A DNA stretch of 64,000 nucleotides, from positions 1-64,000 of the forward strand of contig NZ_MAUJ01000013.1 in NCBI RefSeq assembly GCF_001696455.1, given 5' to 3'. Position numbers and translations under genes: made by a program. Positions 25,677-34,593 of this stretch are shown here, piece after piece; position 1 is the first letter of the stretch; the number at the start of each line of letters is the position of its first letter. Under the pieces are notes generated by a model, which had not been told where the DNA came from, did no database searches, and was given only the letters and a program-made list of their open reading frames with translations. The stretch is from Pseudoalteromonas luteoviolacea. GTDB lineage: Bacteria > Pseudomonadota > Gammaproteobacteria > Enterobacterales > Alteromonadaceae.

Positions 25677-27461
25677 CTATTTTGACTGCAAGGTGTACGC
25701 GATGTATTTGTCTATTTGCGCTTCAAGTACAAAAAGCGGCACCGAACCATTTTTAAGGACTTGATGGTGGAACTCCCTCACATCAAATGCCTCTCCTAGT
25801 TCCGTCTCAGCCTTTGCTCTTAAGCGCTTGATGGTTAATTCACCCACTTTATAAGACAGAGCTTGTCCAGGCCATGAGATATAGCGATCCGTTTCAGTTT
25901 TAACATTGTGTAATGACAAGGCCGTGTTGTCTTGCATAAATTGCATGACCTGCTCGCGTGTCCAGCCAAACATATGCACCCCAGTATCCACCACTAAACG
26001 CGCGGCACGCCACATTTCATAGGTCAATCGCCCAAAATCACTGTAAGGGTCTTGGTAAAAACCGGCTTCAATGCCTAGGTATTCCGCATATAAGCCCCAG
26101 CCCTCACCAAAAGCAGAGATATACTCGCTTTGTCTATAAGCAGGCAAATGTGTCAACTCAGCATTTAAAGAGATCTGCAAATGATGTCCAGGTACACCTT
26201 CATGTAATGTCAGTGCTTCTAAAACATAGAGCGGCCTTTTGTCCAAGGCATACGTATTCACCCAATAATAGCCGGCATCCGTTTCATTACTTGGTCCAAA
26301 ATAGCGCCCGGTTGTAAATTTTGGCGCAATACTGTCGGGCACGGGTGCAACGCCATAGGGTAGACGAGGCAGTGTATGGAATAATTGAGGCAGCTTTGCA
26401 TCCATTTTCTTGGCGATAAACGAAGCTTCCTTCAATAATTCTATTGGCGTTTTTGCATAAAATTGGGGGTCAGTTCGCAAAAAGTGGACAAACTCTGCGA
26501 AACTGCCTTCAAATCCAACTTGCTCTATGATGCGATTCATTTCACTGCGAATGCGCGCCACTTCATTCAGCCCCAATTCGTGAATTTCTTTAGGGGTCAT
26601 CTGCGTTGTTGTAAAGTGCTTGGCACGATTTACATAGAATGCCTTGCCATCAGGCACGCTTGACCAAGCAATGTTCTCTCTTGCGTTAGGTCGGTACACA
26701 TTCACAAAGAAGTCGTTGTACTTCAGGTAGGCAGGGTTAACATACGCCTCTATCACTTGCTTTGCTTCACGCTGCAGCGCTAAAAACTCTTGGGCTGGTA
26801 AGTTCGCTTGGTTGTTTAAAAACGGGGCAAAGTAAGGTGACTTTTCAATATCATCGCCATGTGCAACAAACGCCATGATGCTGTCTTCAAAACCCTTGAG
26901 CACGACTTTAGGCTGCGTCAAGCCTATGCTGAGTCCTTGCTTCATCCAGTATATATTCTGGTCGAAAAACCTTGGCAGTTGCTTCATTCGCTCGATAAAC
27001 AGCTGATACCCCAGTTTAGTGCTGTAATCCTGACTTTGGATCATAAATTGTAGTTCACTGTGAAACCCATATTCCGAGGACAAAGGTACGTAGTGATCTT
27101 TAAAGTGAAATAAGTCAACTTCGTTTTGAATTTGAGCACGTAATATCGCAAAGTTTATCTTATTCTCTTCACTTAATTGGGATTGATCAATATTGTCAAG
27201 CTGCGCCAAAAAGCGCACTCTTTGTTGATTAACCGCTGCTAAATGCTCGGGTGTTAAGTTAGACAACAGGTACTCAGCATTGATATTTGTCAAACTTTCT
27301 TCATCCTGCTGAGCTCGAAAGTCCATAACTTTATCAGCAAGTTGTGAGTAAGTTTTATTTGGATCATTTGTCGTGCTCTGGCACGCTGACAAAGTAAGTG
27401 CTAACACAATTGCACTGAGAGGTTTTCGAAGTGAATTAAACACTGCCGGGTTCCTTAACAT
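25677..27461 (-). CDS. DUF885-family lipoprotein, putative zinc peptidase
   Basis: A 594-residue predicted lipoprotein: the signal peptide ends in LTLSAC with the lipidated Cys27. The rest matches the DUF885 family, which has a gluzincin-like core. HEGVPGHH at residues 420-427 resembles an HExxH-type metal site (HEGxxGH), and an aromatic-rich EGWGLYAEYLG follows about 35 residues later and may give the third ligand. Members are common in Alteromonadales and probably digest peptides in the periplasm or at the outer membrane; the substrate is not known. It converges on mtnK at a shared terminator. Confidence 0.85.
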   Translation of the reverse strand: MLRNPAVFNSLRKPLSAIVLALTLSACQSTTNDPNKTYSQLADKVMDFRAQQDEESLTNINAEYLLSNLTPEHLAAVNQQRVRFLAQLDNIDQSQLSEENKINFAILRAQIQNEVDLFHFKDHYVPLSSEYGFHSELQFMIQSQDYSTKLGYQLFIERMKQLPRFFDQNIYWMKQGLSIGLTQPKVVLKGFEDSIMAFVAHGDDIEKSPYFAPFLNNQANLPAQEFLALQREAKQVIEAYVNPAYLKYNDFFVNVYRPNARENIAWSSVPDGKAFYVNRAKHFTTTQMTPKEIHELGLNEVARIRSEMNRIIEQVGFEGSFAEFVHFLRTDPQFYAKTPIELLKEASFIAKKMDAKLPQLFHTLPRLPYGVAPVPDSIAPKFTTGRYFGPSNETDAGYYWVNTYALDKRPLYVLEALTLHEGVPGHHLQISLNAELTHLPAYRQSEYISAFGEGWGLYAEYLGIEAGFYQDPYSDFGRLTYEMWRAARLVVDTGVHMFGWTREQVMQFMQDNTALSLHNVKTETDRYISWPGQALSYKVGELTIKRLRAKAETELGEAFDVREFHHQVLKNGSVPLFVLEAQIDKYIAYTLQSK

Positions 27462-27755
27462 TCGCTGGGGCTTGCACCTTAACTAAGCCTATTATCAAGA
27501 TGCAAATATAATCGACCAAGCATCACAGTTATGCGACTAGATAGTGAACAAAGTAATGTGCTTTAGGCAAAGTTGTCGATAAATTCAGCTAACAAGATTA
27601 AATGTATATATTTTCCGCTCTAAAAACGCAAATTTTACTTTTAAATTGTCGCAATTGCGATTAATGTAGCCACTCTTCAACTAGGATGAAATCATGACCC
27701 ACGGCAAAGGATATTAGCGCTTCTATATAAACTGTAATTTGTGGTAAATAAGTAC

Positions 27756-28766
27756 ATGATGTTCCATGACCCAATGGCGCTAGCGCAAGAAAAAATGACG
27801 AAAGTCTGCCATTTTTTGGAACTCCATCAGCTTCCTCCTACCCCGTTAAATTACCAGGTCACCTATACTTATATTAGCCGTAGCAACCCCGATTTAGCTG
27901 AACGCTTAGATAGAGATCTGCGCAACGGCATTGCAATTGACAACGTCTATATCGAACAGCTTTATTTTGAATTCGTTTACGCCGAACATCAGGCTGAACT
28001 AGCAGTGCTGAAAGAGGTGGATAACGTTATTGATGAACTCGCGGTTTCAACTGCTCGCTCACAACAAAGTATTACGCAATTTAGGCGGCATATCCAAAAT
28101 TGTAGTCACGCACTCAGCAATCAAGAGCCCGCTAGCAGCAAACAGATTCTGGCCGAGTTCTCGCTGCATACCGAACGCTTATTAGAACAACAACAACGCT
28201 TTAAAGTAAGCCTTCAAAAAGCCAGGAAAACGCAAAAAGAACAGCATCGGGCCTTAGGAGAAATCCGCAAACAACGTCTTATCGACCCACATACTGGGTT
28301 ATACAAACGTCACTATTTGAGTCAAAAAGCTGAACTGTGGCTTGATCAAGACAAAGCACTGTGCGCCATTTCAATCCAAGTCGATAACTTAGAAGAATTT
28401 ACCGCGAAATATGGCGATGTTATTGGTGAGGCCGTGCTACAAAGAATCGCCCAAAAAATTAAAAAGTACGTTGTAGAAAGTGGCATACCAGGGCGCACCG
28501 GCAAGCAAGAGTTCACCATTCTTTTAGCAGATATTGAACCAGAAACAGCACAGATCATCGCTGCAAAAATACGCAAAGGAATACAAAAGCTAAAATTCAT
28601 TAGTAATCGCGGCAACATTCAATTCCCTGAATTGCAACTGGCAGTAGGCATTGCCAAACGACAAGCTGAAGTAGATTTCAACGAGCTGGCAAACAAAGCA
28701 TCATTTGCGGCGCAAAAAGCGCAAGCGCTTGGCCGAGATTGTTATATTTCGGGTGCCATTTTATAG
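27756..28766 (+). CDS. Degenerate GGDEF-domain protein
   Basis: The frame allows a GTG at 27741 or ATGs at 27756 and 27759; none has a clear ribosome binding site, and I list the first ATG (336 residues). The N-terminal half is helical and soluble (about 1-180). The C-terminal half aligns with GGDEF domains: DPHTGLYKRHY, then ISIQVDNLEEFTAKYG. The active-site loop reads GKQEF (249-253) instead of GG(D/E)EF, so cyclase activity is unlikely. It may bind GTP or c-di-GMP or act through protein contacts. It lies before ubiE in the same direction, separated by 105 bp. Confidence 0.8.
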   Translation: MMFHDPMALAQEKMTKVCHFLELHQLPPTPLNYQVTYTYISRSNPDLAERLDRDLRNGIAIDNVYIEQLYFEFVYAEHQAELAVLKEVDNVIDELAVSTARSQQSITQFRRHIQNCSHALSNQEPASSKQILAEFSLHTERLLEQQQRFKVSLQKARKTQKEQHRALGEIRKQRLIDPHTGLYKRHYLSQKAELWLDQDKALCAISIQVDNLEEFTAKYGDVIGEAVLQRIAQKIKKYVVESGIPGRTGKQEFTILLADIEPETAQIIAAKIRKGIQKLKFISNRGNIQFPELQLAVGIAKRQAEVDFNELANKASFAAQKAQALGRDCYISGAIL

Positions 28767-28871
28767 CATCCAAATCAATAAATAATTGTCTAAATACTGT
28801 CACTATAAATTGCGCCAATGCATCCCTATCAAGTACACTATGCGCACCTAAACTGTGTCAGCAAGGCCAAC

Positions 28872-29627
28872 ATGAAAGAAGAAAATCACGATACCACACA
28901 CTTTGGTTATAAAACTATCGAGTCCAATCAAAAAGAGTCACTGGTTGCAGATGTTTTTCACTCTGTCGCAGCTAAATATGACATCATGAATGACTTTATG
29001 TCATTCGGTATTCACCGTTTGTGGAAGCGTCAAACCATTGCATGTTCGGGCGTACGTAAAGGCCATAGAGTTTTGGACCTTGCAGGTGGCACAGGTGATT
29101 TAACAGCCAAATTCAGTCAACTGGTTGGGGATACTGGTCAAGTTATCCTTGGTGACATCAATGACTCCATGCTTAAAGTCGGCAGAGACAAACTGCGTGA
29201 CTTAGGCCTAGTCAACAATATCGAGTATGTGCAGATGAATGCACAGGCTTTACCATTTCCAGACAATAGCATTGATGTCATTACGATAGCGTTCGGCCTG
29301 CGAAATGTTACCGACAAAAATGAAGCATTACGTTCAATGTATCGAGTACTCAAGCCAGGCGGTAGACTGCTTGTACTAGAGTTCTCAAAAACAGATAACG
29401 AAGCGTTGTCTAAATTATACGATTTCTATTCGTTTAATATTCTACCCACCATGGGTAAGTTGGTTGCCAACGACAGTGAGTCGTATCGCTATCTAGCAGA
29501 GTCGATCCGCATGCATCCAGATCAGGAAACATTGAAAGGGATGATGGAAGAAGCTGGTTTTGAACAGGCAAGCTACCAAAACTTTACTGGCGGCATTGTC
29601 GCGCTGCACAGAGGATTTAAGTACTAG
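28872..29627 (+). CDS. ubiE: Ubiquinone/menaquinone C-methyltransferase
   Basis: UbiE C-methylates demethylmenaquinone and the corresponding ubiquinone precursor using S-adenosylmethionine. The ATG at 28872, preceded by AAGG, gives 251 residues, exactly the E. coli length; an upstream ATG at 28818 would add 18 residues without family support. The signatures are FHSVAAKYDIMND, the SAM loop VLDLAGGTGDLTA and FGLRNVTD. First gene of the ubiE-ubiJ-ubiB-tatABC series. Confidence 0.96.
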   Translation: MKEENHDTTHFGYKTIESNQKESLVADVFHSVAAKYDIMNDFMSFGIHRLWKRQTIACSGVRKGHRVLDLAGGTGDLTAKFSQLVGDTGQVILGDINDSMLKVGRDKLRDLGLVNNIEYVQMNAQALPFPDNSIDVITIAFGLRNVTDKNEALRSMYRVLKPGGRLLVLEFSKTDNEALSKLYDFYSFNILPTMGKLVANDSESYRYLAESIRMHPDQETLKGMMEEAGFEQASYQNFTGGIVALHRGFKY

Positions 29628-29644
29628 TCCGAAGGATTTAAGTT

Positions 29645-30244
29645 ATGTGGATATCTGTATTGACGGCGATTGCCGAACAAGCGGTGAATCGGTTACTTGC
29701 GTTAGAGCCATCACTAAAAGAGGATCTTCGCAGTGCAGAGCACCGAGTTTTGGCTTTGACCTTAACTGATTTAAATGTGTCATGCGCATTTCATTACAAT
29801 GGTGAACATTGCTTTGTGTATGGTAACTACCATGACAGTGCAGACTGCCACATAACAACCTCACTGGAAACCGTGCCAGAACTTAAAGACCCAAGCCAAT
29901 TGACCCGTCTAATACGCGCAAATAAACTCGATTTAGAAGGGGATATACATCTCGCTCAAGCCTACAGTAAAGCTTTTTCGAACTTACAAATTGATTGGGC
30001 TGAACACCTCTCTGGGTATTTAGGTGATGCCGGTGCACAACACTTTGTAACCAGCCTCAGCAACGGGAAGGCGCGAGCGACGCAGCACTGTGATACTTTT
30101 CAACACGTTTTCACGCAACTTTGCCAAGATGAGCTTAACGTCTCTATTCATCCGCTCGAACTGCAGCAATATAAATCGCAGACAAGAGCATTGTCACAGC
30201 AATTGGCAGCGCTTGAGCAACGTATCAACGCACTATTCGACTAA
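29645..30244 (+). CDS. ubiJ: Ubiquinone biosynthesis accessory factor UbiJ (SCP2 domain)
   Basis: UbiJ is a lipid-binding accessory protein of the soluble Ubi complex. The 199-residue protein has an SCP2-like N-terminal domain (about 15-120), with FHYNGEHCFVYG and a conserved LEGDIHLAQAYSKAFSNLQIDW segment, then a charged helical tail ending in a coiled coil. Position between ubiE and ubiB is the conserved one (E. coli yigP). Confidence 0.92.
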   Translation: MWISVLTAIAEQAVNRLLALEPSLKEDLRSAEHRVLALTLTDLNVSCAFHYNGEHCFVYGNYHDSADCHITTSLETVPELKDPSQLTRLIRANKLDLEGDIHLAQAYSKAFSNLQIDWAEHLSGYLGDAGAQHFVTSLSNGKARATQHCDTFQHVFTQLCQDELNVSIHPLELQQYKSQTRALSQQLAALEQRINALFD

Positions 30245-30261
30245 TTATTAAGGAGCTGGAA

Positions 30262-31875
30262 TTGTCCATTGCTCGCCTCTACCAAATTGGTAAAACTTTT
30301 CTCAACTATGGGCTAGATGAATTACTCCCGCAGCAACTGCAGCCCTGGTATGCCAAGCTATTGCGAAAATTACTCTTTTGGCTACCCAATAAACACACCG
30401 AAAAATCTGAAGGTGCTAGGCTGCGACTTGCCTTGCAAACGTTGGGGCCTGTATGGATAAAGTTTGGCCAAATGCTCTCAACCAGACGAGATCTACTGCC
30501 ACCTGATATGGCAGTCGAGCTGGCTGAATTGCAGGATAATGTGCAACCTTTCTGTGGTACTGATGCTCAAAAACTGATTGAAGAAGCACTCGAAATAGGG
30601 GGTATTAGCGAACTGTTTGAGCAGTTCGATCAACAACCTTTAGCATCGGCTTCCATTGCGCAAGTACATAGTGCCAAACTCAACACCGAGCATGGCGTAA
30701 AAGACGTGGTCATTAAAGTGATTCGTCCAGATATCGAGAAACAAATTCTAGCTGATTTATCGCTCATGGAGCAATTTGCAAAACTGCTAGCAGGCCTAGT
30801 CAGCGAAGGTAGAAGGTTGCGACCAGTAGAAGTCGTCAGGGAGTATCGAAAAACTTTGCTCGACGAGCTGGACCTGATGCGTGAGGGGGCAAATGCGATT
30901 CAACTTAGACGTAACTTTGAGGATTCAGAAGCGCTCTATATTCCTGAAGTGTACAGTGAGTACTCTCGTCAGAACGTATTGGTTATGGAACGCATCTATG
31001 GAATCCCAGTATCTGATACAGACACGCTCATTGAACAAGGCACAGATATGAAGCTCCTTGCTGAGCGCGGTGTCGAAGTCTTTTTTACCCAAGTGTTTCG
31101 CGATAGCTTCTTCCATGCGGATATGCACCCGGGCAATATTTTTGTCTCATACGAGTCCCCACATAACCCAAAATATATCGGCATAGATTGTGGTATTGTC
31201 GGCACGCTTAATCGTGAAGACAAACGTTACCTTGCGGAAAATTTCATTGCCTTCTTTAATCGTGATTATCGCCAAGTGGCCCAACTACATGTGGATTCTG
31301 GCTGGGTTCCTGCCGATACCTGCGTAGAAGAGTTTGAGTTTGCCATCCGCACGGTCTGCGAGCCAATTTTCAATAAACCGCTAGCCGAAATTTCCTTTGG
31401 TCATGTCTTGGTCAACTTATTTAACACCGCTAGGCGCTTTAATATGGAAGTACAGCCACAGCTGGTTTTATTACAAAAGACACTGTTGTATGTTGAAGGC
31501 CTAGGTCGCCAGCTTTACCCACAGCTCGATCTTTGGAAAACTGCAAAGCCCTTTTTAGAGCACTGGGTAAAAGAACAAGTTGGCCCGTTGGCGGTTGCCA
31601 AGAAAATGTATCAAAACCTGCCATTCTGGGCGGAGAAGATGCCAGAGCTGCCAGACTTGATTTATCAAAATCTAAAGCGCCAACATCACCGCCCGCAAGC
31701 AGTATCGAGCAGCCCGAGTAAACAATCTCTGCAAAGTATTTTATTAGGTATGGCCGCTTCAACTTTGGCAATCATTGCAGGCCTTTGCTTCATTGCCGGG
31801 CTACATGGTGCGAGTATTTCCAGTGCAATCGTTGCACTATTGATCTTTGTCTGTGCATGGCGTAAAACAGGGTGA
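30262..31875 (+). CDS. ubiB: Ubiquinone biosynthesis ATPase-like kinase UbiB
   Basis: UbiB is an atypical ADCK-family kinase-like protein needed for coenzyme Q synthesis at the inner membrane. It starts with TTG at 30262, placed 6 bases after AAGGAG; no ATG fits better. The 537 residues contain the family motif KFGQMLSTRRDLLP near 70, the alanine-rich loop ASASIAQVH, VIKVIRP with the ATP lysine, FHADMHPGNIF and the metal site IGIDCGIVG. Two hydrophobic helices at the C-terminus (about 495-535) anchor it. Confidence 0.95.
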   Translation: MSIARLYQIGKTFLNYGLDELLPQQLQPWYAKLLRKLLFWLPNKHTEKSEGARLRLALQTLGPVWIKFGQMLSTRRDLLPPDMAVELAELQDNVQPFCGTDAQKLIEEALEIGGISELFEQFDQQPLASASIAQVHSAKLNTEHGVKDVVIKVIRPDIEKQILADLSLMEQFAKLLAGLVSEGRRLRPVEVVREYRKTLLDELDLMREGANAIQLRRNFEDSEALYIPEVYSEYSRQNVLVMERIYGIPVSDTDTLIEQGTDMKLLAERGVEVFFTQVFRDSFFHADMHPGNIFVSYESPHNPKYIGIDCGIVGTLNREDKRYLAENFIAFFNRDYRQVAQLHVDSGWVPADTCVEEFEFAIRTVCEPIFNKPLAEISFGHVLVNLFNTARRFNMEVQPQLVLLQKTLLYVEGLGRQLYPQLDLWKTAKPFLEHWVKEQVGPLAVAKKMYQNLPFWAEKMPELPDLIYQNLKRQHHRPQAVSSSPSKQSLQSILLGMAASTLAIIAGLCFIAGLHGASISSAIVALLIFVCAWRKTG

Positions 31876-31939
31876 TATTTTACACGCTCGGCGTATAATC
31901 AAATTAAACCTTACACATAACATCAAAAATGGAGTAACT

Positions 31940-32188
31940 ATGGGATTCGGCGGTATTAGTATTTGGCAATTGTTAATTGTATTAGCAATCATCGTATTAC
32001 TTTTTGGTACAAAGAAGCTACGCGGCTTAGGTGGTGACTTGGGGAATGCGGTGAAAGGGTTTAAAAACGCCATGTCAGATGAAGAAGGTAGCAATAAAGA
32101 GTCAGACAAACCCAACGAAGCACTGCAAAACCAGACCCAACAAAATAGCAAAGCTGCAAACACTGAAACAGATAAAGACAAGGTGTGA
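31940..32188 (+). CDS. tatA: Sec-independent protein translocase subunit TatA
   Basis: TatA oligomerises to help folded twin-arginine proteins across the inner membrane. The ATG at 31940 follows GGAGTAACT and gives 82 residues: a short N-terminal membrane helix (WQLLIVLAIIVLLF), the FGTKKLRGLGGDLG hinge and amphipathic helix, and a hydrophilic tail. A longer frame back to 31847 crosses the end of ubiB and is not real. tatB follows after 4 bp. Confidence 0.95.
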   Translation: MGFGGISIWQLLIVLAIIVLLFGTKKLRGLGGDLGNAVKGFKNAMSDEEGSNKESDKPNEALQNQTQQNSKAANTETDKDKV

Positions 32189-32192
32189 TTAG

Positions 32193-32507
32193 ATGGGCAT
32201 GTGGGAGCTAGTTGTTGTCCTAGTCGTCGGCTTAATTGTATTGGGACCGGAGAGATTACCAGTTGCAATACGTACTGTTAGCCGCTGGATAAGAACGCTC
32301 AAGTCAGTCGCAAATTCCGTCAAAGCCGAAGTGAACGAGGAACTCAGAGTTCATGAATTGCATTCAAATCTAAAAAAAGCAGAACAACAAGATATGAGCA
32401 ATTTGTCCCCTGAGTTACAAGAGTCGGTTGATGAACTAAAAAAAGCGGCTCAGTCTGTTCAAAACAGCTATAAAGATAACGCTGCTTCAACATCTAAGAA
32501 AGACTAA
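32193..32507 (+). CDS. tatB: Sec-independent protein translocase subunit TatB
   Basis: TatB forms the signal-peptide receptor with TatC. The 104-residue protein has a single membrane helix (ELVVVLVVGLIVLGPERLP, with the conserved GPERLP elbow), an amphipathic helix and a charged tail. It is shorter than E. coli TatB (171) but keeps the essential N-terminal part. Confidence 0.94.
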   Translation: MGMWELVVVLVVGLIVLGPERLPVAIRTVSRWIRTLKSVANSVKAEVNEELRVHELHSNLKKAEQQDMSNLSPELQESVDELKKAAQSVQNSYKDNAASTSKKD

Positions 32508-32532
32508 ACACGAAGAAGTAACGGGAATTTTC

Positions 32533-33279
32533 ATGTCCGACACTGCAACTAGTGGCTTTATAGGCCATCTGATTGAACTTAGAGACCGATTAATTAGAGC
32601 ATTGGCTAGCATCCTAGTTATATTTGTTGCTTTGATATATTTTGCCAATGATATTTATGCGTTTGTAGCAAACCCTCTGGTATTGAGCTTACCGGAAAAT
32701 AGCACCATGATCGCAACTGACGTAACAGCGCCATTTTTTGCCCCCTTCAAGCTCACTCTCTTTATTTCTTTATTCTTGGCCTTTCCGTTCATTTTACATC
32801 AAGTGTGGGGATTTTTAGCGCCGGGTTTATATAAACATGAGAAGCGCATGCTCATGCCGATACTGCTATCGAGCATTGTACTTTTCTATGCAGGCATCGC
32901 ATTTTGCTACTATGTCGTTATGCCGATTATTCTGGGCTTTTTAACTGCTGCGGGGCCGTCGATGATGACGCTATCTCCAGATATCAGCAGTTATTTGGCT
33001 TTTATCCTAAAATTATTTTTTGCTTTCGGTGTGGCTTTTGAAATTCCAGTTGCCATTATGTTGCTCTGCTGGAGCGGCGTGGCAACGACGCAAGGCCTCA
33101 AAGAAAAGCGTCCATACATTGTCGTTGGGGCTTTTGTGGTCGCCATGTTCCTAACCCCACCTGACGTATTATCTCAAACTCTGTTGGCTCTACCTATGCT
33201 GTTGTTGTTCGAAATAGGAATAATTTTAGCGGGAATATATAGTAAGAAGTCACAACAACAGGAAATCAATAATGAATAA
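32533..33279 (+). CDS. tatC: Sec-independent protein translocase subunit TatC
   Basis: TatC binds twin-arginine signal peptides. The 248-residue protein has six predicted membrane helices. Conserved features are GHLIELRDRLIRA at the N-terminus (E. coli: HLIELRKRL) and FGVAFEIPV in the middle. The next gene starts 8 bp before its stop codon, so the downstream gene is in the tat operon. Confidence 0.96.
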   Translation: MSDTATSGFIGHLIELRDRLIRALASILVIFVALIYFANDIYAFVANPLVLSLPENSTMIATDVTAPFFAPFKLTLFISLFLAFPFILHQVWGFLAPGLYKHEKRMLMPILLSSIVLFYAGIAFCYYVVMPIILGFLTAAGPSMMTLSPDISSYLAFILKLFFAFGVAFEIPVAIMLLCWSGVATTQGLKEKRPYIVVGAFVVAMFLTPPDVLSQTLLALPMLLLFEIGIILAGIYSKKSQQQEINNE

Positions 33280-33796
33280 AGTTTTTGCCGTACTTGCCCT
33301 TGGTTTATCTGTATCTGCCAATGCCAATGCTAAATCAGTTGATATTGCGACTTTGGAATCATGTACAACGATTCAAAACGCCTTAAAGCGTTTAGTGTGC
33401 TTTGATGATGCGATGGCTGGCAATAAAGTTGCTTCAGCTAATACACACGTTCAACACACAGCCAGCTCTACTGTAACTTCAAAAGTTACAGCAACGCCTG
33501 TGGCCCCTGTTGTACCAGCACAAACTGCAGAACAAAAATTTGGTCTGGAAAACAAAGTTAAAGAAAAGCTTTCGGACATTGAAAACCTCACTTTAAAAGT
33601 CGTCAAATTAAAAGTATCTTCTCGTGGTGTACGCACATTTACGCTCGAAAATGATCACGTTTGGAAACAAATAGGCAGCGATTCATTCTATGCGAAAGTA
33701 GGTGACAAAATTACGATTAAGCGTGCATCATTTAATTCATACTTAATGAGTAAAGCTGGCTCAAATCGTTCTATCAGGGTGAAAAGATTACAGTAA
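33272..33796 (+). CDS. Small secreted protein of the tat operon, VasI-like N-terminus
   Basis: A 174-residue protein with a signal peptide (cleavage near ANANA-KS). The mature N-terminus CTTIQNALKRLVCFDDA, with two cysteines in a C-x(n)-RLVCFD pattern, recalls VasI-like and other short periplasmic proteins. An alanine/threonine/valine-rich linker (about 60-90) leads to a small beta-rich domain, FTLENDHVWKQIGSDSFYAKVGDKITI. I do not recognise a function. It overlaps tatC by 8 bp and has AGGAAA before its ATG, so it is coupled to tatC. It is followed at 11 bp by tatD. Confidence 0.75.
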   Translation: MNKVFAVLALGLSVSANANAKSVDIATLESCTTIQNALKRLVCFDDAMAGNKVASANTHVQHTASSTVTSKVTATPVAPVVPAQTAEQKFGLENKVKEKLSDIENLTLKVVKLKVSSRGVRTFTLENDHVWKQIGSDSFYAKVGDKITIKRASFNSYLMSKAGSNRSIRVKRLQ

Positions 33797-33807
33797 GTGC
33801 ACACAGA

Positions 33808-34593
33808 ATGATTGACGCAGGGGTTAACTTAACCAGCTCTCAGTTTGATAAAGACAGAGAGCAGATGCTTGATAGAGCAAGAGAAGCAGGCATTTCTAAT
33901 ATGCTGCTTATCGGTTGTGACTTGGAATCAAGCATCGCTAGCCTTTCGCTGGCACAAACTCACGGCTTTTGCAGTACGGTGGGCGTGCACCCCCATGATG
34001 CGAAAGATGCCCCACGTGATTTGATCAAGCAGCTACATGAAATTGCTAAGTCAAGCGAGGTTGTCGCAATTGGCGAGTGTGGCTTGGATTTCAATCGTGA
34101 TTTTTCACCTCGGCCTGTTCAAGAACGTATATGCTCAGAGCAATTGGGGTTGGCGCAGCAGCTGTCAATGCCTGTGTATTTGCATGAAAGAGACGCCCAC
34201 ACGCGCCTACAAGCACTGTTGTCAGAAGTACAGGTCAATGGCGTCTTGCATTGTTTTACAGGGGACAAACAAGCGCTAAAGTACTACCTAGATTATGGTT
34301 TGATGATTGGTGTGACTGGCTGGGTATGTGATGAACGCCGAGGTCAACAGCTTCGAGAGCTCATTCAATATATTCCTGATGATAGACTCCTAATTGAAAC
34401 GGATGCGCCCTACTTACTGCCACGTACACTGAAACCAAAACCCAAATCGAGACGTAACGAGCCCGCATATTTACAGGCTGTTGCAGAGCAGATTGCACTC
34501 CTTAAAGGCATTGAGCCAAGCGCTGTGGCTAGACATTCCACAGAGAATTTTATGGCGTTGTTTAATGTCTCTGAACAGGGCTCAAAGCCATGA
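33808..34593 (+). CDS. tatD: TatD-family metal-dependent deoxyribonuclease
   Basis: TatD-type enzymes are cytoplasmic DNases of the amidohydrolase fold with 3' exonuclease activity; despite the name they are not needed for Tat transport. The protein has 261 residues with TVGVHPHDAKD, AIGECGLDFNRD, the metal histidine in VLHCFTGDKQ and LIETDAPYLLPR. The N-terminal metal motif reads DAGVNLTSSQF where DxHxHL is usual, as in E. coli TatD (DIGVNLTSSQF). Its stop overlaps the next gene by 4 bp. Confidence 0.92.
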   Translation: MIDAGVNLTSSQFDKDREQMLDRAREAGISNMLLIGCDLESSIASLSLAQTHGFCSTVGVHPHDAKDAPRDLIKQLHEIAKSSEVVAIGECGLDFNRDFSPRPVQERICSEQLGLAQQLSMPVYLHERDAHTRLQALLSEVQVNGVLHCFTGDKQALKYYLDYGLMIGVTGWVCDERRGQQLRELIQYIPDDRLLIETDAPYLLPRTLKPKPKSRRNEPAYLQAVAEQIALLKGIEPSAVARHSTENFMALFNVSEQGSKP

